Below are positions 16,646 to 26,248 of a DNA stretch of 64,000 nucleotides, one piece after another. The number at the start of each line of letters is the position of its first letter. Within the stretch, counting starts at the first letter, position 1. This DNA is from Paenibacillaceae bacterium (GTDB lineage: Bacteria > Bacillota > Bacilli > Paenibacillales > Paenibacillaceae): assembly GCA_900766135.1 (NCBI GenBank), contig CAAFUF010000049.1, positions 1-64,000 of the forward strand. The letters run 5' to 3'. Under the pieces are notes generated by a model. It made no database searches. It had not been told where the DNA came from and saw only the letters and a list, made by a program, of their open reading frames with translations. The translations under genes and the position numbers were made by a program.

Positions 16646-16681
16646 GAAGGTGGAAGCGAGGCGCGTACTGCTTTCACCTTC
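16646..16681 (+). promoter_or_regulatory. intra-operon hairpin between binding-protein and permease genes
   Basis: GAAGGTGGAAGC (16646-16657) pairs with GCTTTCACCTTC (16670-16681) in a 12-bp stem with one G-T pair and no long T run. Such hairpins often stabilise the upstream message or partly attenuate transcription, so that binding protein exceeds permease. That role is inferred. Confidence 0.6.
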
Positions 16682-16713
16682 TCTTAATTCTTTCGCGGGA
16701 AGGAAGAAGGGTC

Positions 16714-17607
16714 ATGACTAATAAAATCCCCGGTTTTCGGCGCAAGGAGATCCTGTGGGCTTACGGCTTCGTTGCGGTTCCGCTGCTCGGGTTCCTCATC
16801 TTCGGCCTTGCTCCGTTAATTGCCTCGGCCGTCTTAAGCGTAACCGAGTGGGACATGGTTTCATCCCCCAAGTTTGTCGGCTTAGCCAACTACGCGGATC
16901 TGTTTAAAGACGAGAAGGTGTTTAAGTCCCTGTTCAATACGGTGTTCATGCTGATCGGGATCCCTCTGGGCATGGTGCTTTCGCTGCTGCTGGCGATCCT
17001 CATGAACCAGAAGATCAAAGGCATCTCGGTATTCCGGACGATCTATTACATCCCGGTGATCTCGCCGATCATCGCGGTTTCTCTCTTGTGGCAATGGATC
17101 TTAAACCAAGACTACGGGCTGCTGAATCAGCTGTTATGGAATTCGTTTCATATCACCGGACCGAACTGGCTCGGCGATCCCCTATGGATCAAGCCGTCTT
17201 TGATCTTGATGGGGCTGTGGGGCGGCATCGGGGGCAATATGGTGCTCTATCTGGCCGGATTGCAGTCGATCTCCCGAAGCTACTACGAGGCGGCCGAGGT
17301 GGACGGGGCGAACGGGTTCCAGAAATTCGTTCATATCACGTTTCCGCTTCTATCGAACATTCATTTCTATATCGTGGTGATGGGCGTCATCGGCACGTTC
17401 CAAGCGTTCAGCCAGATCTACGTCATGGCCGCGGACGGGGGGCCCGAATTCAGCGCGGCTACGGTGGTCTTCTACATTTACCAGCATGCGTTCGAATATT
17501 TCAACATGGGTTACGCCAGCTCGTTGGCTTGGGTGCTTGGCATCATTATCTTCATCTTAACGCTGCTCCAATTCCGTTTGTCCAAACGTTGGATCTACAA
17601 CGATTAG
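16714..17607 (+). CDS. sugar ABC transporter permease (first subunit)
   Basis: The 297-residue protein is an MalF-like inner-membrane subunit of a CUT1 importer with six predicted membrane helices. The EAA loop that docks the ATPase is visible as YYEAAEVDGANGFQKFVHITFP. The ATG follows GGAAGGAAGAAGG. It pairs with the next permease gene to form the translocation pore for the sugar delivered by the upstream binding protein. Confidence 0.94.
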   Translation: MTNKIPGFRRKEILWAYGFVAVPLLGFLIFGLAPLIASAVLSVTEWDMVSSPKFVGLANYADLFKDEKVFKSLFNTVFMLIGIPLGMVLSLLLAILMNQKIKGISVFRTIYYIPVISPIIAVSLLWQWILNQDYGLLNQLLWNSFHITGPNWLGDPLWIKPSLILMGLWGGIGGNMVLYLAGLQSISRSYYEAAEVDGANGFQKFVHITFPLLSNIHFYIVVMGVIGTFQAFSQIYVMAADGGPEFSAATVVFYIYQHAFEYFNMGYASSLAWVLGIIIFILTLLQFRLSKRWIYND

Positions 17608-17647
17608 GAAAGCGTTACTTGAGACTTTTAGCATTGGAGGCGTGTTT

Positions 17648-18487
17648 ATGCTGCTGAGACGTCGAATCGCCCTTAGCATCAATGTCCTTATCTTATTGTT
17701 TGGTTCCATCATCATGTTGGCCCCGCTGGCCTGGTCGCTATCGACCTCCCTCAAGGAGAAAAAGAACGTGTTCGACCTTCCGCCGAAGTGGATTCCGGAT
17801 CCCCTCACGTTCGCCAACTACAAGGGAGTTTGGGCCGAGGCGCCGATTCTCCACGGTTTTCTGAACAGCGCAACGATCGTGGTTTTCGTCTTGACGATCG
17901 GTTTATTCGTTTCAACGATGGCGGCTTATGCGTTTGCCAAGGTGGATTTTCCGTTCAAGGAAACGATCTTTATGTGTTTGCTCGGCACGATGATGATTCC
18001 GTATTCGGTCATGATGATTCCGCAATTTATCGGGTTCTCCGAGTTGGATTGGGTAGACACGTTGCTTCCGTTAATCGTTCCCGGGCTGTTCGGCAATATC
18101 GTGGTGGTGTTCTTCCTGCGTCAATTCATGCAGGGCTCGATTCCGACGGAATTGATCGAAGCCGCGAAGCTGGACGGGAGCGGATTCATTCGCACGTTCA
18201 TGCAAATTGCCCTGCCGATCGCCAAACCGGCGATTGCCGCTCAAGCCGCGCTGGGGTTCATGGGGATCTGGAACGACTTCCTCGGCCCTTTGATTTATTT
18301 GCATACGCCGGAGAAGCAGACCATCCAGGTGATGATCGCTTCCCTTCAATCGATGTATATCAGCAATTCCGATTATCCGTTGATCATGTCGGCTTCGGTC
18401 ATTGCCATGGTTCCCGTCATCCTGGTGTTCTTCTTCTGCCAGAAATATTTCGTCGAATCGCTCGCGATCAGCGGGTTGAAGGGATAG
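17648..18487 (+). CDS. sugar ABC transporter permease (second subunit)
   Basis: This is the MalG-like partner permease, about 279 residues with six membrane helices. The EAA loop reads LIEAAKLDGSGFIRTFMQIALP. The ATG at 17648 sits seven bases after GGAGG; an in-frame GTG at 17642 is too close to that site. It lies 40 bp after the first permease gene and nine bp before the GH43 gene, so transport and hydrolysis are co-expressed. Confidence 0.94.
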   Translation: MLLRRRIALSINVLILLFGSIIMLAPLAWSLSTSLKEKKNVFDLPPKWIPDPLTFANYKGVWAEAPILHGFLNSATIVVFVLTIGLFVSTMAAYAFAKVDFPFKETIFMCLLGTMMIPYSVMMIPQFIGFSELDWVDTLLPLIVPGLFGNIVVVFFLRQFMQGSIPTELIEAAKLDGSGFIRTFMQIALPIAKPAIAAQAALGFMGIWNDFLGPLIYLHTPEKQTIQVMIASLQSMYISNSDYPLIMSASVIAMVPVILVFFFCQKYFVESLAISGLKG

Positions 18488-18496
18488 GATGCGATC

Positions 18497-20959
18497 ATGG
18501 ACCATCTGCCCCGGAGAAGGATGAAGTTTACGCTGGCTGCTTTGTGCGCGGCCGTCTGGATGGCGCTTATTCTTGGTTCATGCAGCTCGAACGAAGAGGT
18601 GAAGGTCAAATTGTATAGCGATCAGGATCCAACTTATCAGAACCCTTTTACGTTGCCCGAGGAATGGGAGGATTACGGCATCGGCGACCCCTATATTCTT
18701 CGTCATGACGGAAAGTATTATCTCTACTGCAGTACGAAGGACTTCCGCGCCGGGATCAAGGGCTGGAGCTCGGAGGACCTGATTCATTGGACGCCTGAAG
18801 GCCTGGTGACCGAGGACCCGATCACGACGGGGGCATACGCGCCCGAAGTGGTGTATTGGAACGGGTACTTCTATATGTACACCTCGCCCGCCGGGAACGG
18901 ACACTATGTCTTGCGAAGCGATAGCCCGACGGGGCCGTTCGAGGTGCAGACGGAGAATTTAGGACTTAGCATTGACGGTTCGGTTTTTATTGACGATAAC
19001 GGCGCGTGGTACTTCACGCATGCGGGAGACCAGGGCATCGTGATTCATCCGATGACGGATCCCTACACGATCGATATCGGATCGACGACCAACGCTTATC
19101 TGGGCGGGTGGACGGAAGGCTCCACGATCATCAAACGCAATGGCACGTACTATATGACTTATACCGGGAATCACGTATTCAGCAAAGGATACCGGGTTAA
19201 CTATGCGGTCACGCATGACGATCCGACGGGCACTTATCAAGTGCCGGACAATAATCCGTTGATCATTCACACTTCCAGTTCGTTCGTTGGCTTGGGTCAC
19301 AGCTCAAGCTTCGTCGGGCCGGATCTGGATTCCTATTATATGGTGTATCACAATTTGGTCGGCCGCTCCGCGGAAGGTCCGCCGGTACGGCAAATGGATA
19401 TCGACCGGATCGTGTTCAACGGCGACCGGATGGAAGTGCTGGGGCCGACGAACAGTTCGCAGCCGGTACCGAAACAGGCCGATTTCCAAAGCCGTTTGGA
19501 TCAGCCGGAGGCCAAAGCGAATTGGGACGTGGAGATGCTGCCGGATGGCACGAGCAGATGGGTAAGCAAGGTGGAAACGAGCGCCGGATTTACCGCCGAA
19601 TACAACCTGAGCCTAGTGCAACCGGTCGATGACGAACAGGCTTATGTGGAGGCGATTTTTTCGTATACCGATTCGGAAAATTACTGGTCAACGCGTTTGA
19701 CGCCGGCGAGCGGCGAGTTGTCTGTAGTGCAGGTTAACGAAGGCCAGGTGGAGCAGGTCGGCAGCCTTCGATTACCGGAAGGCTTCGATTTTACGAAACT
19801 CCATACGGTTCGCGTGGAAAATGACGGAAGCGTGGTTCGCGTTTATTTCGACCAAATGTTGAAGTTTAACCTGCCGGTTCAAGCGACCGTTGCGGGCCGG
19901 ATCGGGTACGCGGCGTTCCATGCCGATCCTTCGTATTCGTACACGGCGTTCTCCAACGATGTGGGCGGGAGCAGCGACTTTGAAGTCTACAAGCCGATTC
20001 CGGGCACTATAGATGCGGTCCATTATTTGAAGGAGGCCGAACGCGGCTTCAAGGTGAATTCGGCTGCCGACGCAGGGGAGTTCCGCAAGTCGGATGGGGT
20101 CTCCATCGGCATGGCGGAGGATCGCAGTTATTTCGTGAAGCTGGAGCAGGAAGGGGATTGGCTGTCCTATAAGGTCAACGTGGCCGAGGCCGGAACCTAC
20201 GGCATGACGATGCGCCTCTTGACCTCGGAGGAAGCGGCGACGGTCGAGGCGAGCAGCGGGAACGAGAAGCAAACCTTTACGATTGCGCCCGATTCCGACC
20301 CGGGCTGGAAAACGGTCAAGCTGGGAGCCATGAAGCTTCCGGAAGGCTACCATACATTGAAAATCAAACTGCGCAAGGGTCAAGTGACCTTCAGCGCGTT
20401 GGATCTCTATGCGTCGGCGAAAGCGCCGAAATCGGGGGCGAATCTGTTGGAAACAGTGGAAGCCGAGGATATCTATGGTGCCTTCGAAGCCATAGACGGC
20501 GGGTTTAGAGGTAGCGGGATCGCGGATGATCGCTTATTCGTTGGAAATGCGGATTGGGATGATTACGAGCTGTCGCTGAAAGTGGGTATTCCGGAGAGTT
20601 TGACTGGGGAAGGACAGGTGTTCATCCGCACGACGAACGAGTCCTACTTCGAGCATCAAGTACAGGACTCGGCGATGGGTTACGCGATCAGCCTTACCGA
20701 CGGGCAGCTGCAGTTGCTGAAGCTGAACTACGGATCGATTGCCGTCAGCAGCGGACGCGCTACGATGGAACCCGGACAGACCTACTCGCTGCGCGTCGTG
20801 TTGGCCGGTTCGAGCATCCAAGTCTATTGGGATGGGGCGGATGAGCCGGTCATCGATTATACGGATCCCGATCCTTATTTCCACGGACGGGTCGGCCTTC
20901 GAAGCATCGGTTCGACGTTCAGCTTCAGCCAGATGCAAGTGAGTGCCGTAAAGAGATAG
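18497..20959 (+). CDS. GH43-type glycoside hydrolase lipoprotein with C-terminal beta-sandwich modules
   Basis: The 820-residue surface lipoprotein has a signal peptide ending in the lipobox LGSC (Cys29). A five-bladed propeller of the GH43 kind follows, with candidate catalytic residues Asp64 (GIGDPYI), Asp160 (LSIDGSVF) and Glu207 (WTEGSTI). After about residue 320 come jelly-roll regions. One resembles a CBM6-like module (EGDWLSYKVNVAEAGTYGMT); the last is a LamG/CBM66-like sandwich (WDDYELSLKV to the end). GH43 enzymes are mostly arabinofuranosidases, xylosidases or arabinanases; the exact substrate cannot be read. The neighbouring AraR-like regulator makes an arabinose-containing polymer plausible. 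Confidence 0.88.
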   Translation: MDHLPRRRMKFTLAALCAAVWMALILGSCSSNEEVKVKLYSDQDPTYQNPFTLPEEWEDYGIGDPYILRHDGKYYLYCSTKDFRAGIKGWSSEDLIHWTPEGLVTEDPITTGAYAPEVVYWNGYFYMYTSPAGNGHYVLRSDSPTGPFEVQTENLGLSIDGSVFIDDNGAWYFTHAGDQGIVIHPMTDPYTIDIGSTTNAYLGGWTEGSTIIKRNGTYYMTYTGNHVFSKGYRVNYAVTHDDPTGTYQVPDNNPLIIHTSSSFVGLGHSSSFVGPDLDSYYMVYHNLVGRSAEGPPVRQMDIDRIVFNGDRMEVLGPTNSSQPVPKQADFQSRLDQPEAKANWDVEMLPDGTSRWVSKVETSAGFTAEYNLSLVQPVDDEQAYVEAIFSYTDSENYWSTRLTPASGELSVVQVNEGQVEQVGSLRLPEGFDFTKLHTVRVENDGSVVRVYFDQMLKFNLPVQATVAGRIGYAAFHADPSYSYTAFSNDVGGSSDFEVYKPIPGTIDAVHYLKEAERGFKVNSAADAGEFRKSDGVSIGMAEDRSYFVKLEQEGDWLSYKVNVAEAGTYGMTMRLLTSEEAATVEASSGNEKQTFTIAPDSDPGWKTVKLGAMKLPEGYHTLKIKLRKGQVTFSALDLYASAKAPKSGANLLETVEAEDIYGAFEAIDGGFRGSGIADDRLFVGNADWDDYELSLKVGIPESLTGEGQVFIRTTNESYFEHQVQDSAMGYAISLTDGQLQLLKLNYGSIAVSSGRATMEPGQTYSLRVVLAGSSIQVYWDGADEPVIDYTDPDPYFHGRVGLRSIGSTFSFSQMQVSAVKR

Positions 20960-20981
20960 ATAGAGGAAAAGGAGTAAACCC

Positions 20982-22742
20982 ATGACAACCCATATGTATA
21001 TCAAAGATTATCCCAGACCGCAATTCGTGAGGGAGCATTGGATCAATTTGAATGGAGAGTGGGACTTCCGCTTTGACGATGAGAATATCGGCGAGCGGGA
21101 GAACTGGTACGCGAATCTGCAGGCCGATCGAAAGATCCGGGTGCCGTTTACGTACGAAACCAAACTGAGCGGGATCGGAGAGGAAACCTTCCACCCTCAG
21201 GTCTGGTACGAGAGGAAGCTGGATCTCCCGGCCGAAGCGGCGGGACAGCGGGCCATTCTCCACTTTCAGGCCGTTGATTACCGCGCCAAGCTGTGGGTCA
21301 ACGGCGTTTTCGTCGGGGAGCATAAAGGCGGCTACGCCGCGTTCTTTTTCGACATCACGCCGTACGTGACTTTCGGCAGTGAAAATGTGCTGACGGTGAA
21401 GGCGGAAGACAGCGAGAGCTGTACGCAGCCCCGCGGGAAGCAACGCTGGCAGAGCGAAAGCTTCGAATGCTTTTACGTGCAATCGACGGGCATTTGGCAA
21501 ACGGTATGGCTGGAATTCCTGGACTCGGCGCATTTGGATGCCGTGAAGATCACGCCCGACTACGATCGCCGGTCCGTGGCTTTTGAATACCAGGTCGCAG
21601 GCGATTTGGGGGATGGCCCGCTGGAGGTGGAGACCGTCATCTCTTTGAAAGGAAAAATCGTGAAGAAGTTGCGCCTGGCCATCGACCGGCCGTGGCTTCG
21701 CGTCGATGCCGATTTGCTGCATGAAGCGGGAGGGCCCTGGAAATTCAGCGAGTGGTCCCCGCAGCGTCCGAATCTGTACGATGTGGAGTTTATTTTGTAC
21801 CGGGACCAACAGGTGGTCGACCATGTGTTTTCCTATTTCGGCATGCGGAAGATTTCGATCGAAAACGGTAAGGTGCTGCTGAACAATACGCCGATCTACC
21901 AAAGATTGATTTTGGATCAGGGGTATTGGCCGGATTCGCATTTAACACCGCCTTCCGAGGAAGCCATTCTTGAGGACATCGATAAGATCATGGCGATGGG
22001 TTATAACGGCGTGCGCAAGCATATGAAGATCGAAGACGCCCGGTTTTTGTACTGGTGCGACGTCAAGGGGCTGCTCGTCTGGTCGGAGATGGCGGCGACG
22101 TTCGAATTTAACGATCGGGCCGTCGAGGCATTCACGAAGGAATGGGTCGAGATCGTCCGCCAGCAATATAATCACCCGAGTATCATCACCTGGGTTCCTT
22201 TTAACGAATCCTGGGGCGTGGCCAATATTTTGAACGACCGTAAGCAACAGGAGTTTACGGAGGGGATTTATCACCTGACCAAAGCGATGGACCCTTACCG
22301 TCCGGTGATTACGAACGACGGGTGGGAGCACACGGTTTCGGACATTTTGACCCTGCATGATTACGAGGAATCGGGAAGCCGCCTCCTGGAGCGCTACAAG
22401 GATGTGGAAGCCATCACCGGCAACCAAATTTCGTTTAACAATTGGAAATATGCCATGGCGAACGGGCACGCCTATCGCGGCCAGCCGATTCTCATCTCGG
22501 AGTTCGGCGGGATCGCCTTCCAATCGGAGTCGGGCTGGGGATACGGCAACCAGGTAAGCGGCGAAGAGGCGTTTATCGAACGCTTCGAGAGCATCACGCA
22601 AGCGATCAAGTCGCTCGATTACGTCTGCGGCTACTGTTATACGCAAGTTACCGACGTGCAGCAGGAGGTTAACGGCCTGTTGACGGAGACTCGCGAGCCC
22701 AAGGTGCCGCTGGAGACGATCCGGCGGATTAATCTGGCATAG
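20982..22742 (+). CDS. GH2-family glycoside hydrolase, cytoplasmic
   Basis: The 586-residue enzyme has the GH2 layout: a jelly-roll sugar-binding domain (about 10-180, with LNGEWDFRFD and AKLWVNGVFVGEHKGGYAAF), an immunoglobulin-like domain (about 180-285), and a TIM barrel with acid/base Glu409 (PFNESWGV) and nucleophile Glu507 (ISEFGG). There is no signal peptide, so it probably acts on oligosaccharides imported by the upstream transporter. AAAGGAG precedes the ATG. GH2 includes beta-galactosidases, beta-glucuronidases and beta-mannosidases; this short form cannot be assigned further. It is the last gene of the operon. Confidence 0.9.
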   Translation: MTTHMYIKDYPRPQFVREHWINLNGEWDFRFDDENIGERENWYANLQADRKIRVPFTYETKLSGIGEETFHPQVWYERKLDLPAEAAGQRAILHFQAVDYRAKLWVNGVFVGEHKGGYAAFFFDITPYVTFGSENVLTVKAEDSESCTQPRGKQRWQSESFECFYVQSTGIWQTVWLEFLDSAHLDAVKITPDYDRRSVAFEYQVAGDLGDGPLEVETVISLKGKIVKKLRLAIDRPWLRVDADLLHEAGGPWKFSEWSPQRPNLYDVEFILYRDQQVVDHVFSYFGMRKISIENGKVLLNNTPIYQRLILDQGYWPDSHLTPPSEEAILEDIDKIMAMGYNGVRKHMKIEDARFLYWCDVKGLLVWSEMAATFEFNDRAVEAFTKEWVEIVRQQYNHPSIITWVPFNESWGVANILNDRKQQEFTEGIYHLTKAMDPYRPVITNDGWEHTVSDILTLHDYEESGSRLLERYKDVEAITGNQISFNNWKYAMANGHAYRGQPILISEFGGIAFQSESGWGYGNQVSGEEAFIERFESITQAIKSLDYVCGYCYTQVTDVQQEVNGLLTETREPKVPLETIRRINLA

Positions 22743-22762
22743 CGAAACGCGAAAAAAATCAG

Positions 22763-22798
22763 CCCCCGGAGTTATGGCTCCGGGGGATGGTTGTTTTT
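22763..22798. terminator. bidirectional terminator between GH2 and the PHP gene
   Basis: CCCCCGGAG and CTCCGGGGG form a perfect 9-bp stem, with T-rich sequence on the plus side and seven A bases before it that become a T run on the minus strand. It serves both converging operons. Confidence 0.88.
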
Positions 22799-23582
22799 AG
22801 GCATCGGCTAACGTAGGGGTGGGCTCTTCCAGCTGCGCCAGGCGTTTCAGCAGTTTTTTCAGCATGACGGAGGCTTTGACCTGGAGGGGCAGGCTGTCGG
22901 CGACGCGCAGCTCGTAGGCCCCGCTCAAGATGGCCTGCTTCAGCTCGGCGACGGAATCGCAGGGGCGATGCAGCTCGTTATACAGGCTGCCGTATTGCAG
23001 GCACTGATGGGTGTCGCTCCCGGCGGTCACCGGCTTACCCAGCCCGGCGGCGAAACGTTCGACGTTGGCACGGTTCACTTCGTTCCCGTATTCATACATA
23101 TCTTTGGCGTTCAGGTCGAAAGCGTCCAACCGCCGCAGCTGCTCCGCCTCCAGATGATGGAGCGGGGTGGAGACGCGGAACGGATGCGCGCCGATTTTGA
23201 GCAAGGGGTAGCGTTCGGCCAGCGTCATCAGCTCGTCGAAGGGGATGAAGGAGCCTTTTTCCGTATAGTTGTCCAGCGCGTGGCGAACCTCCAGAATCTG
23301 CTCCTTGCGTCCGATCAGCAGAATATGGCCGGTTTCGCGGATATCCACCTCCATGCCGGGAAAGATCCGGAGGCCGTCCGCCTCGTAATATTCCCCATTG
23401 AAGGGGTACAGGCGATCGAGGTTGTCGTACACCTCATGGAAGTTGCGCGTATTAAAATGCTCCGTCAACGCGAGGGCATGCAGCCCGTTCGCCTTGGCTT
23501 CGGCAATCATTTCTTCGTAATAGGCCGGCGAGAAATCGGTGGCCTTGGATAATTTCGCGTGGGTGTGCAGGTCGATACGCAT
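22797..23582 (-). CDS. PHP-domain metal-dependent phosphoesterase
   Basis: The 261-residue protein is a stand-alone PHP (polymerase and histidinol phosphatase) domain. Metal-binding motifs are all present: MRIDLHTHAK at the start, ALTEHFN, FPGMEVDI, IGAHPFR and AGSDTHQ. Such proteins hydrolyse phosphate esters or phosphodiesters with a tri-metal centre. I start at the ATG 23582, which follows AAGGAG on the minus strand; the open frame extends 30 codons further without similarity. It is the last gene of the ECF transporter operon, 19 bp after the T-component gene. It may process the imported compound, which is inference. Confidence 0.88.
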   Translation of the reverse strand: MRIDLHTHAKLSKATDFSPAYYEEMIAEAKANGLHALALTEHFNTRNFHEVYDNLDRLYPFNGEYYEADGLRIFPGMEVDIRETGHILLIGRKEQILEVRHALDNYTEKGSFIPFDELMTLAERYPLLKIGAHPFRVSTPLHHLEAEQLRRLDAFDLNAKDMYEYGNEVNRANVERFAAGLGKPVTAGSDTHQCLQYGSLYNELHRPCDSVAELKQAILSGAYELRVADSLPLQVKASVMLKKLLKRLAQLEEPTPTLADA

Positions 23583-23601
23583 CAAAACAACTCCTTGTTG
23601 G

Positions 23602-24423
23602 TTAGATAAGGGTAGCGGAAGTCCAGAACAATAACGCCACATAAAGCGCCGATCCGCCCAGAAAAAGAACATCGCGCCGCTGCAGCTTTAGATGCGACAG
23701 CTTGAGCTTCTTGGCGGCGGGGTTCTTCATGCCGTACGAGAAGCCGCGCGTCTCCAGCGCTTCTACGGTGGTGCGGGAGCGTTTGGCCGTCGCCAACATC
23801 AGCGGGAAAAAAGCGTACACCAGCAGCTTCAAATAATACGCGCCCAGCCGCCAGTACAGGAAGCCGTGCCGGTCGGGCGCTTTGCCGCGCAGCCGGTACG
23901 AGAGCAGGACGTTACGGAACTCCTCGAACAATACCGGCAATATGCGGTAGCCGTAGGACAAGCTAAACGAGAAGGCGGCGGGGACGCCAAGGGCGAGCAG
24001 GCCGTCGCTGATTTTTTCCGGATCCATGCCCGAGAACACGGTGATGCTGGCGAGCGAGACGATCGACAGCTTCAGCGTAAGCTTGAGCAGCGGCAGGGCG
24101 GAGGAGATATCTCCTCCGAAGAACAGGGAGAGGATAAACAGCCATCCCACCTGACCGATCAGGCCCAGGCAGAGCACGATGATGATAAACGGCGTGACCC
24201 GGGACAATACGGTCGTGATGATGACGAACAGGCACATGCCGGCTAGGACGATGTAGCTGTTAAGGAACCACGGGACGATGGCAAAAAACAGATACCAAAT
24301 CAGTAGTCCCCGCGGATCCAGCCGGGAAAGGGAAGCATGGCCGCTGCCGTAGGCCGTGTTCATTAATTCGAGCTGGATGCGGTCGAGCGAGACTTTGTTA
24401 AACCAATTGCGGACGAGCTGCAT
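23602..24423 (-). CDS. ECF transporter transmembrane (T) component
   Basis: The 273-residue protein is a CbiQ/EcfT-type membrane scaffold that couples ATPases to a substrate-binding S subunit. It has several membrane helices (about 45-165) and the two short Arg-Gly coupling motifs, seen as RLRGKAP and ETRGFSYG, which contact the ATPases. Its start overlaps the end of the A-component gene by 26 bp, indicating translational coupling. Confidence 0.9.
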   Translation of the reverse strand: MQLVRNWFNKVSLDRIQLELMNTAYGSGHASLSRLDPRGLLIWYLFFAIVPWFLNSYIVLAGMCLFVIITTVLSRVTPFIIIVLCLGLIGQVGWLFILSLFFGGDISSALPLLKLTLKLSIVSLASITVFSGMDPEKISDGLLALGVPAAFSFSLSYGYRILPVLFEEFRNVLLSYRLRGKAPDRHGFLYWRLGAYYLKLLVYAFFPLMLATAKRSRTTVEALETRGFSYGMKNPAAKKLKLSHLKLQRRDVLFLGGSALYVALLFWTSATLI

Positions 24424-26248
24424 GCGGGTGGATCTCCTTTCCGGTGAGGATGCGGTTCAGACGGTCGGCTAGCTTGGTCGGCGATCCGCATGGGGGCTGG
24501 AGGCCGAGAGCGGCGGACAGCTCCATGCTTTGCGTTAGCGCCAGGCCGGCGCGGCGGATCAGCTCCGGGCTGGAGAAGACCTGCGCCGCCGTCCCGTCCG
24601 CCAGCACCCGGCCGTCGTGCATGACGATGACGCGCGTCGCCCAGCGATGGACGAGCTGCATGTCATGCGTGGCGATCAGCACCGTGCGGACGTGCTGGTT
24701 CAGCTCCTCGAGCGTGCCCAACAGCTCTTCGCGGGTGGCCAGATCGAGGTTGGCCGTCGGTTCGTCGAGCAGCATGATCGCGGGCCGGATCGCCGCCCCG
24801 ATGGCGAGCGAGACGCGGCGCTGCTGGCCGCCGCTCAGGAGGCGCGCGTCGCGCTCCTGCAGCGGCTCCAGCCGGAAGCTGTGTAGCATGCGTTGCAGCG
24901 TGTCGTCCGCGTCCGGGTAGCCGCGCCGTTTCAGGCAATACGCGATCTCTTTGCGAACGCTGTCCTCGATGAACATGTCCTCCGGGTTCTGGAAGACAAA
25001 GGCGACGTCCCGCGACAGCTGCTCGATGGAGATGCTGCGGGTATCCTGCTGGAGGACGTCGACGTTGCCGTCGGACGGCTTGGCAATCCCGGCAATCAGC
25101 TTCAGTAGCGACGACTTGCCCGCGCCGTTGTTGCCGATGAGCGCGATCCGTTCGCCTTCATAGAGCGTTAGGTCGATGCCGTGCAGCACTGTACGGTCCG
25201 CTTTGCGGATCGTGCGGTAGTTTAGGGAAGCGCCGTTGAACTGGATGACGGGGTTCCGTTGGGCGTCGTTAGGGTGATGCTCATCATCGGTGGATAGGAA
25301 GCTAGCGTTGGCCCATGGACCAGACGTTTCCTCCGCTAGTGTTAGAAGCTGCCGCTTAAAATAAGGGATCGCGGCTTCGGTCGTGATCGGATAAATTGCC
25401 TGCGTTGGTTGCTTCTCGTTGGGATTCCGCCGCATTGGTATGTTGGTGTCCTGCAGGGCTGCTAGATAGGCCGCGGCTTGGGTGACCTCGGGCGGCTGGA
25501 TGCCCAGCCGCTCCAGATCATCGAGGCAGTTCAGCGCTTCGGAGACCGGGCGTTTCCATAACACCCGGCCTTGATCCAGCAGGCAAACCTCCTGACAGTA
25601 ATCGGCGATAAACTCCGAATGATGCTCAATCACGATAATCGTCTTGCTGTGGTTCTGGTTCAGCTCCCGCAGCACTTCGTAGACCTGCCGGGCATGGCTC
25701 GGGTCGAGCTGGGACACGGGCTCGTCGACGATCAGGATCTCTGCGCCGAGCGAGAGGGCCCCGGCCAGAGCGAGCAGATGCTTTTGGCCGCCGCTAAGCT
25801 CCCAAATGTAGCGTTGCTGCAAATGGGTGAGGCCGCAAAGCTCCAAAGCGTGGAGAGCTCGGTCCTTATAGTCGGGTAGCCCGTAGTTCAGCGGGGCGAA
25901 GCAGGCCTCGTCCAGCACGGTGGGCCGCACAAGCTGGTTGTCAAAGTCCTGATAGACGTAGCCGACGCGGCGAGAGAGTTGGGCGACGGTTTTTTGCGGG
26001 GTGGATTGGCCGTGAATGTGTACCTCGCCTTCGAAGTCGCCGGAATAGTAATGCGGAATCAGCCCGTTCAGCAGCTTGCATAACGTCGATTTGCCGGAGC
26101 CGTTGCCGCCGATGATGGCGATGAAGGAGCCCGGTTCGATCGTCAGGTTCACCTGGTTCAGCACCGGCAGCTCCGAGCCCGGGTAAGTAAACGACACGTT
26201 GCGGATGTCGATCACGGGGCCGCGGGTTTCGTTGTTCGGATTAAGCAT
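24398..26248 (-). CDS. ECF transporter ATPase, fused A and A' domains
   Basis: The 616-residue protein holds two complete ABC ATPase domains in one chain. The first has Walker A GGNGSGKST, signature LSGGQ and Walker B ILIVDEP; the second has Walker A GNNGAGKSS, signature LSGGQQRR and Walker B IMLLDEP. They are joined by a linker of about 90 residues with little conservation. In most ECF systems the two ATPases are separate genes, so this is a fusion. The start at 26248 shares an 8-bp ATGCTTAA overlap with the upstream gene's stop; the longer open frame to 26443 overlaps that gene and is not used. Confidence 0.9.
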   Translation of the reverse strand: MLNPNNETRGPVIDIRNVSFTYPGSELPVLNQVNLTIEPGSFIAIIGGNGSGKSTLCKLLNGLIPHYYSGDFEGEVHIHGQSTPQKTVAQLSRRVGYVYQDFDNQLVRPTVLDEACFAPLNYGLPDYKDRALHALELCGLTHLQQRYIWELSGGQKHLLALAGALSLGAEILIVDEPVSQLDPSHARQVYEVLRELNQNHSKTIIVIEHHSEFIADYCQEVCLLDQGRVLWKRPVSEALNCLDDLERLGIQPPEVTQAAAYLAALQDTNIPMRRNPNEKQPTQAIYPITTEAAIPYFKRQLLTLAEETSGPWANASFLSTDDEHHPNDAQRNPVIQFNGASLNYRTIRKADRTVLHGIDLTLYEGERIALIGNNGAGKSSLLKLIAGIAKPSDGNVDVLQQDTRSISIEQLSRDVAFVFQNPEDMFIEDSVRKEIAYCLKRRGYPDADDTLQRMLHSFRLEPLQERDARLLSGGQQRRVSLAIGAAIRPAIMLLDEPTANLDLATREELLGTLEELNQHVRTVLIATHDMQLVHRWATRVIVMHDGRVLADGTAAQVFSSPELIRRAGLALTQSMELSAALGLQPPCGSPTKLADRLNRILTGKEIHPHAARPQLV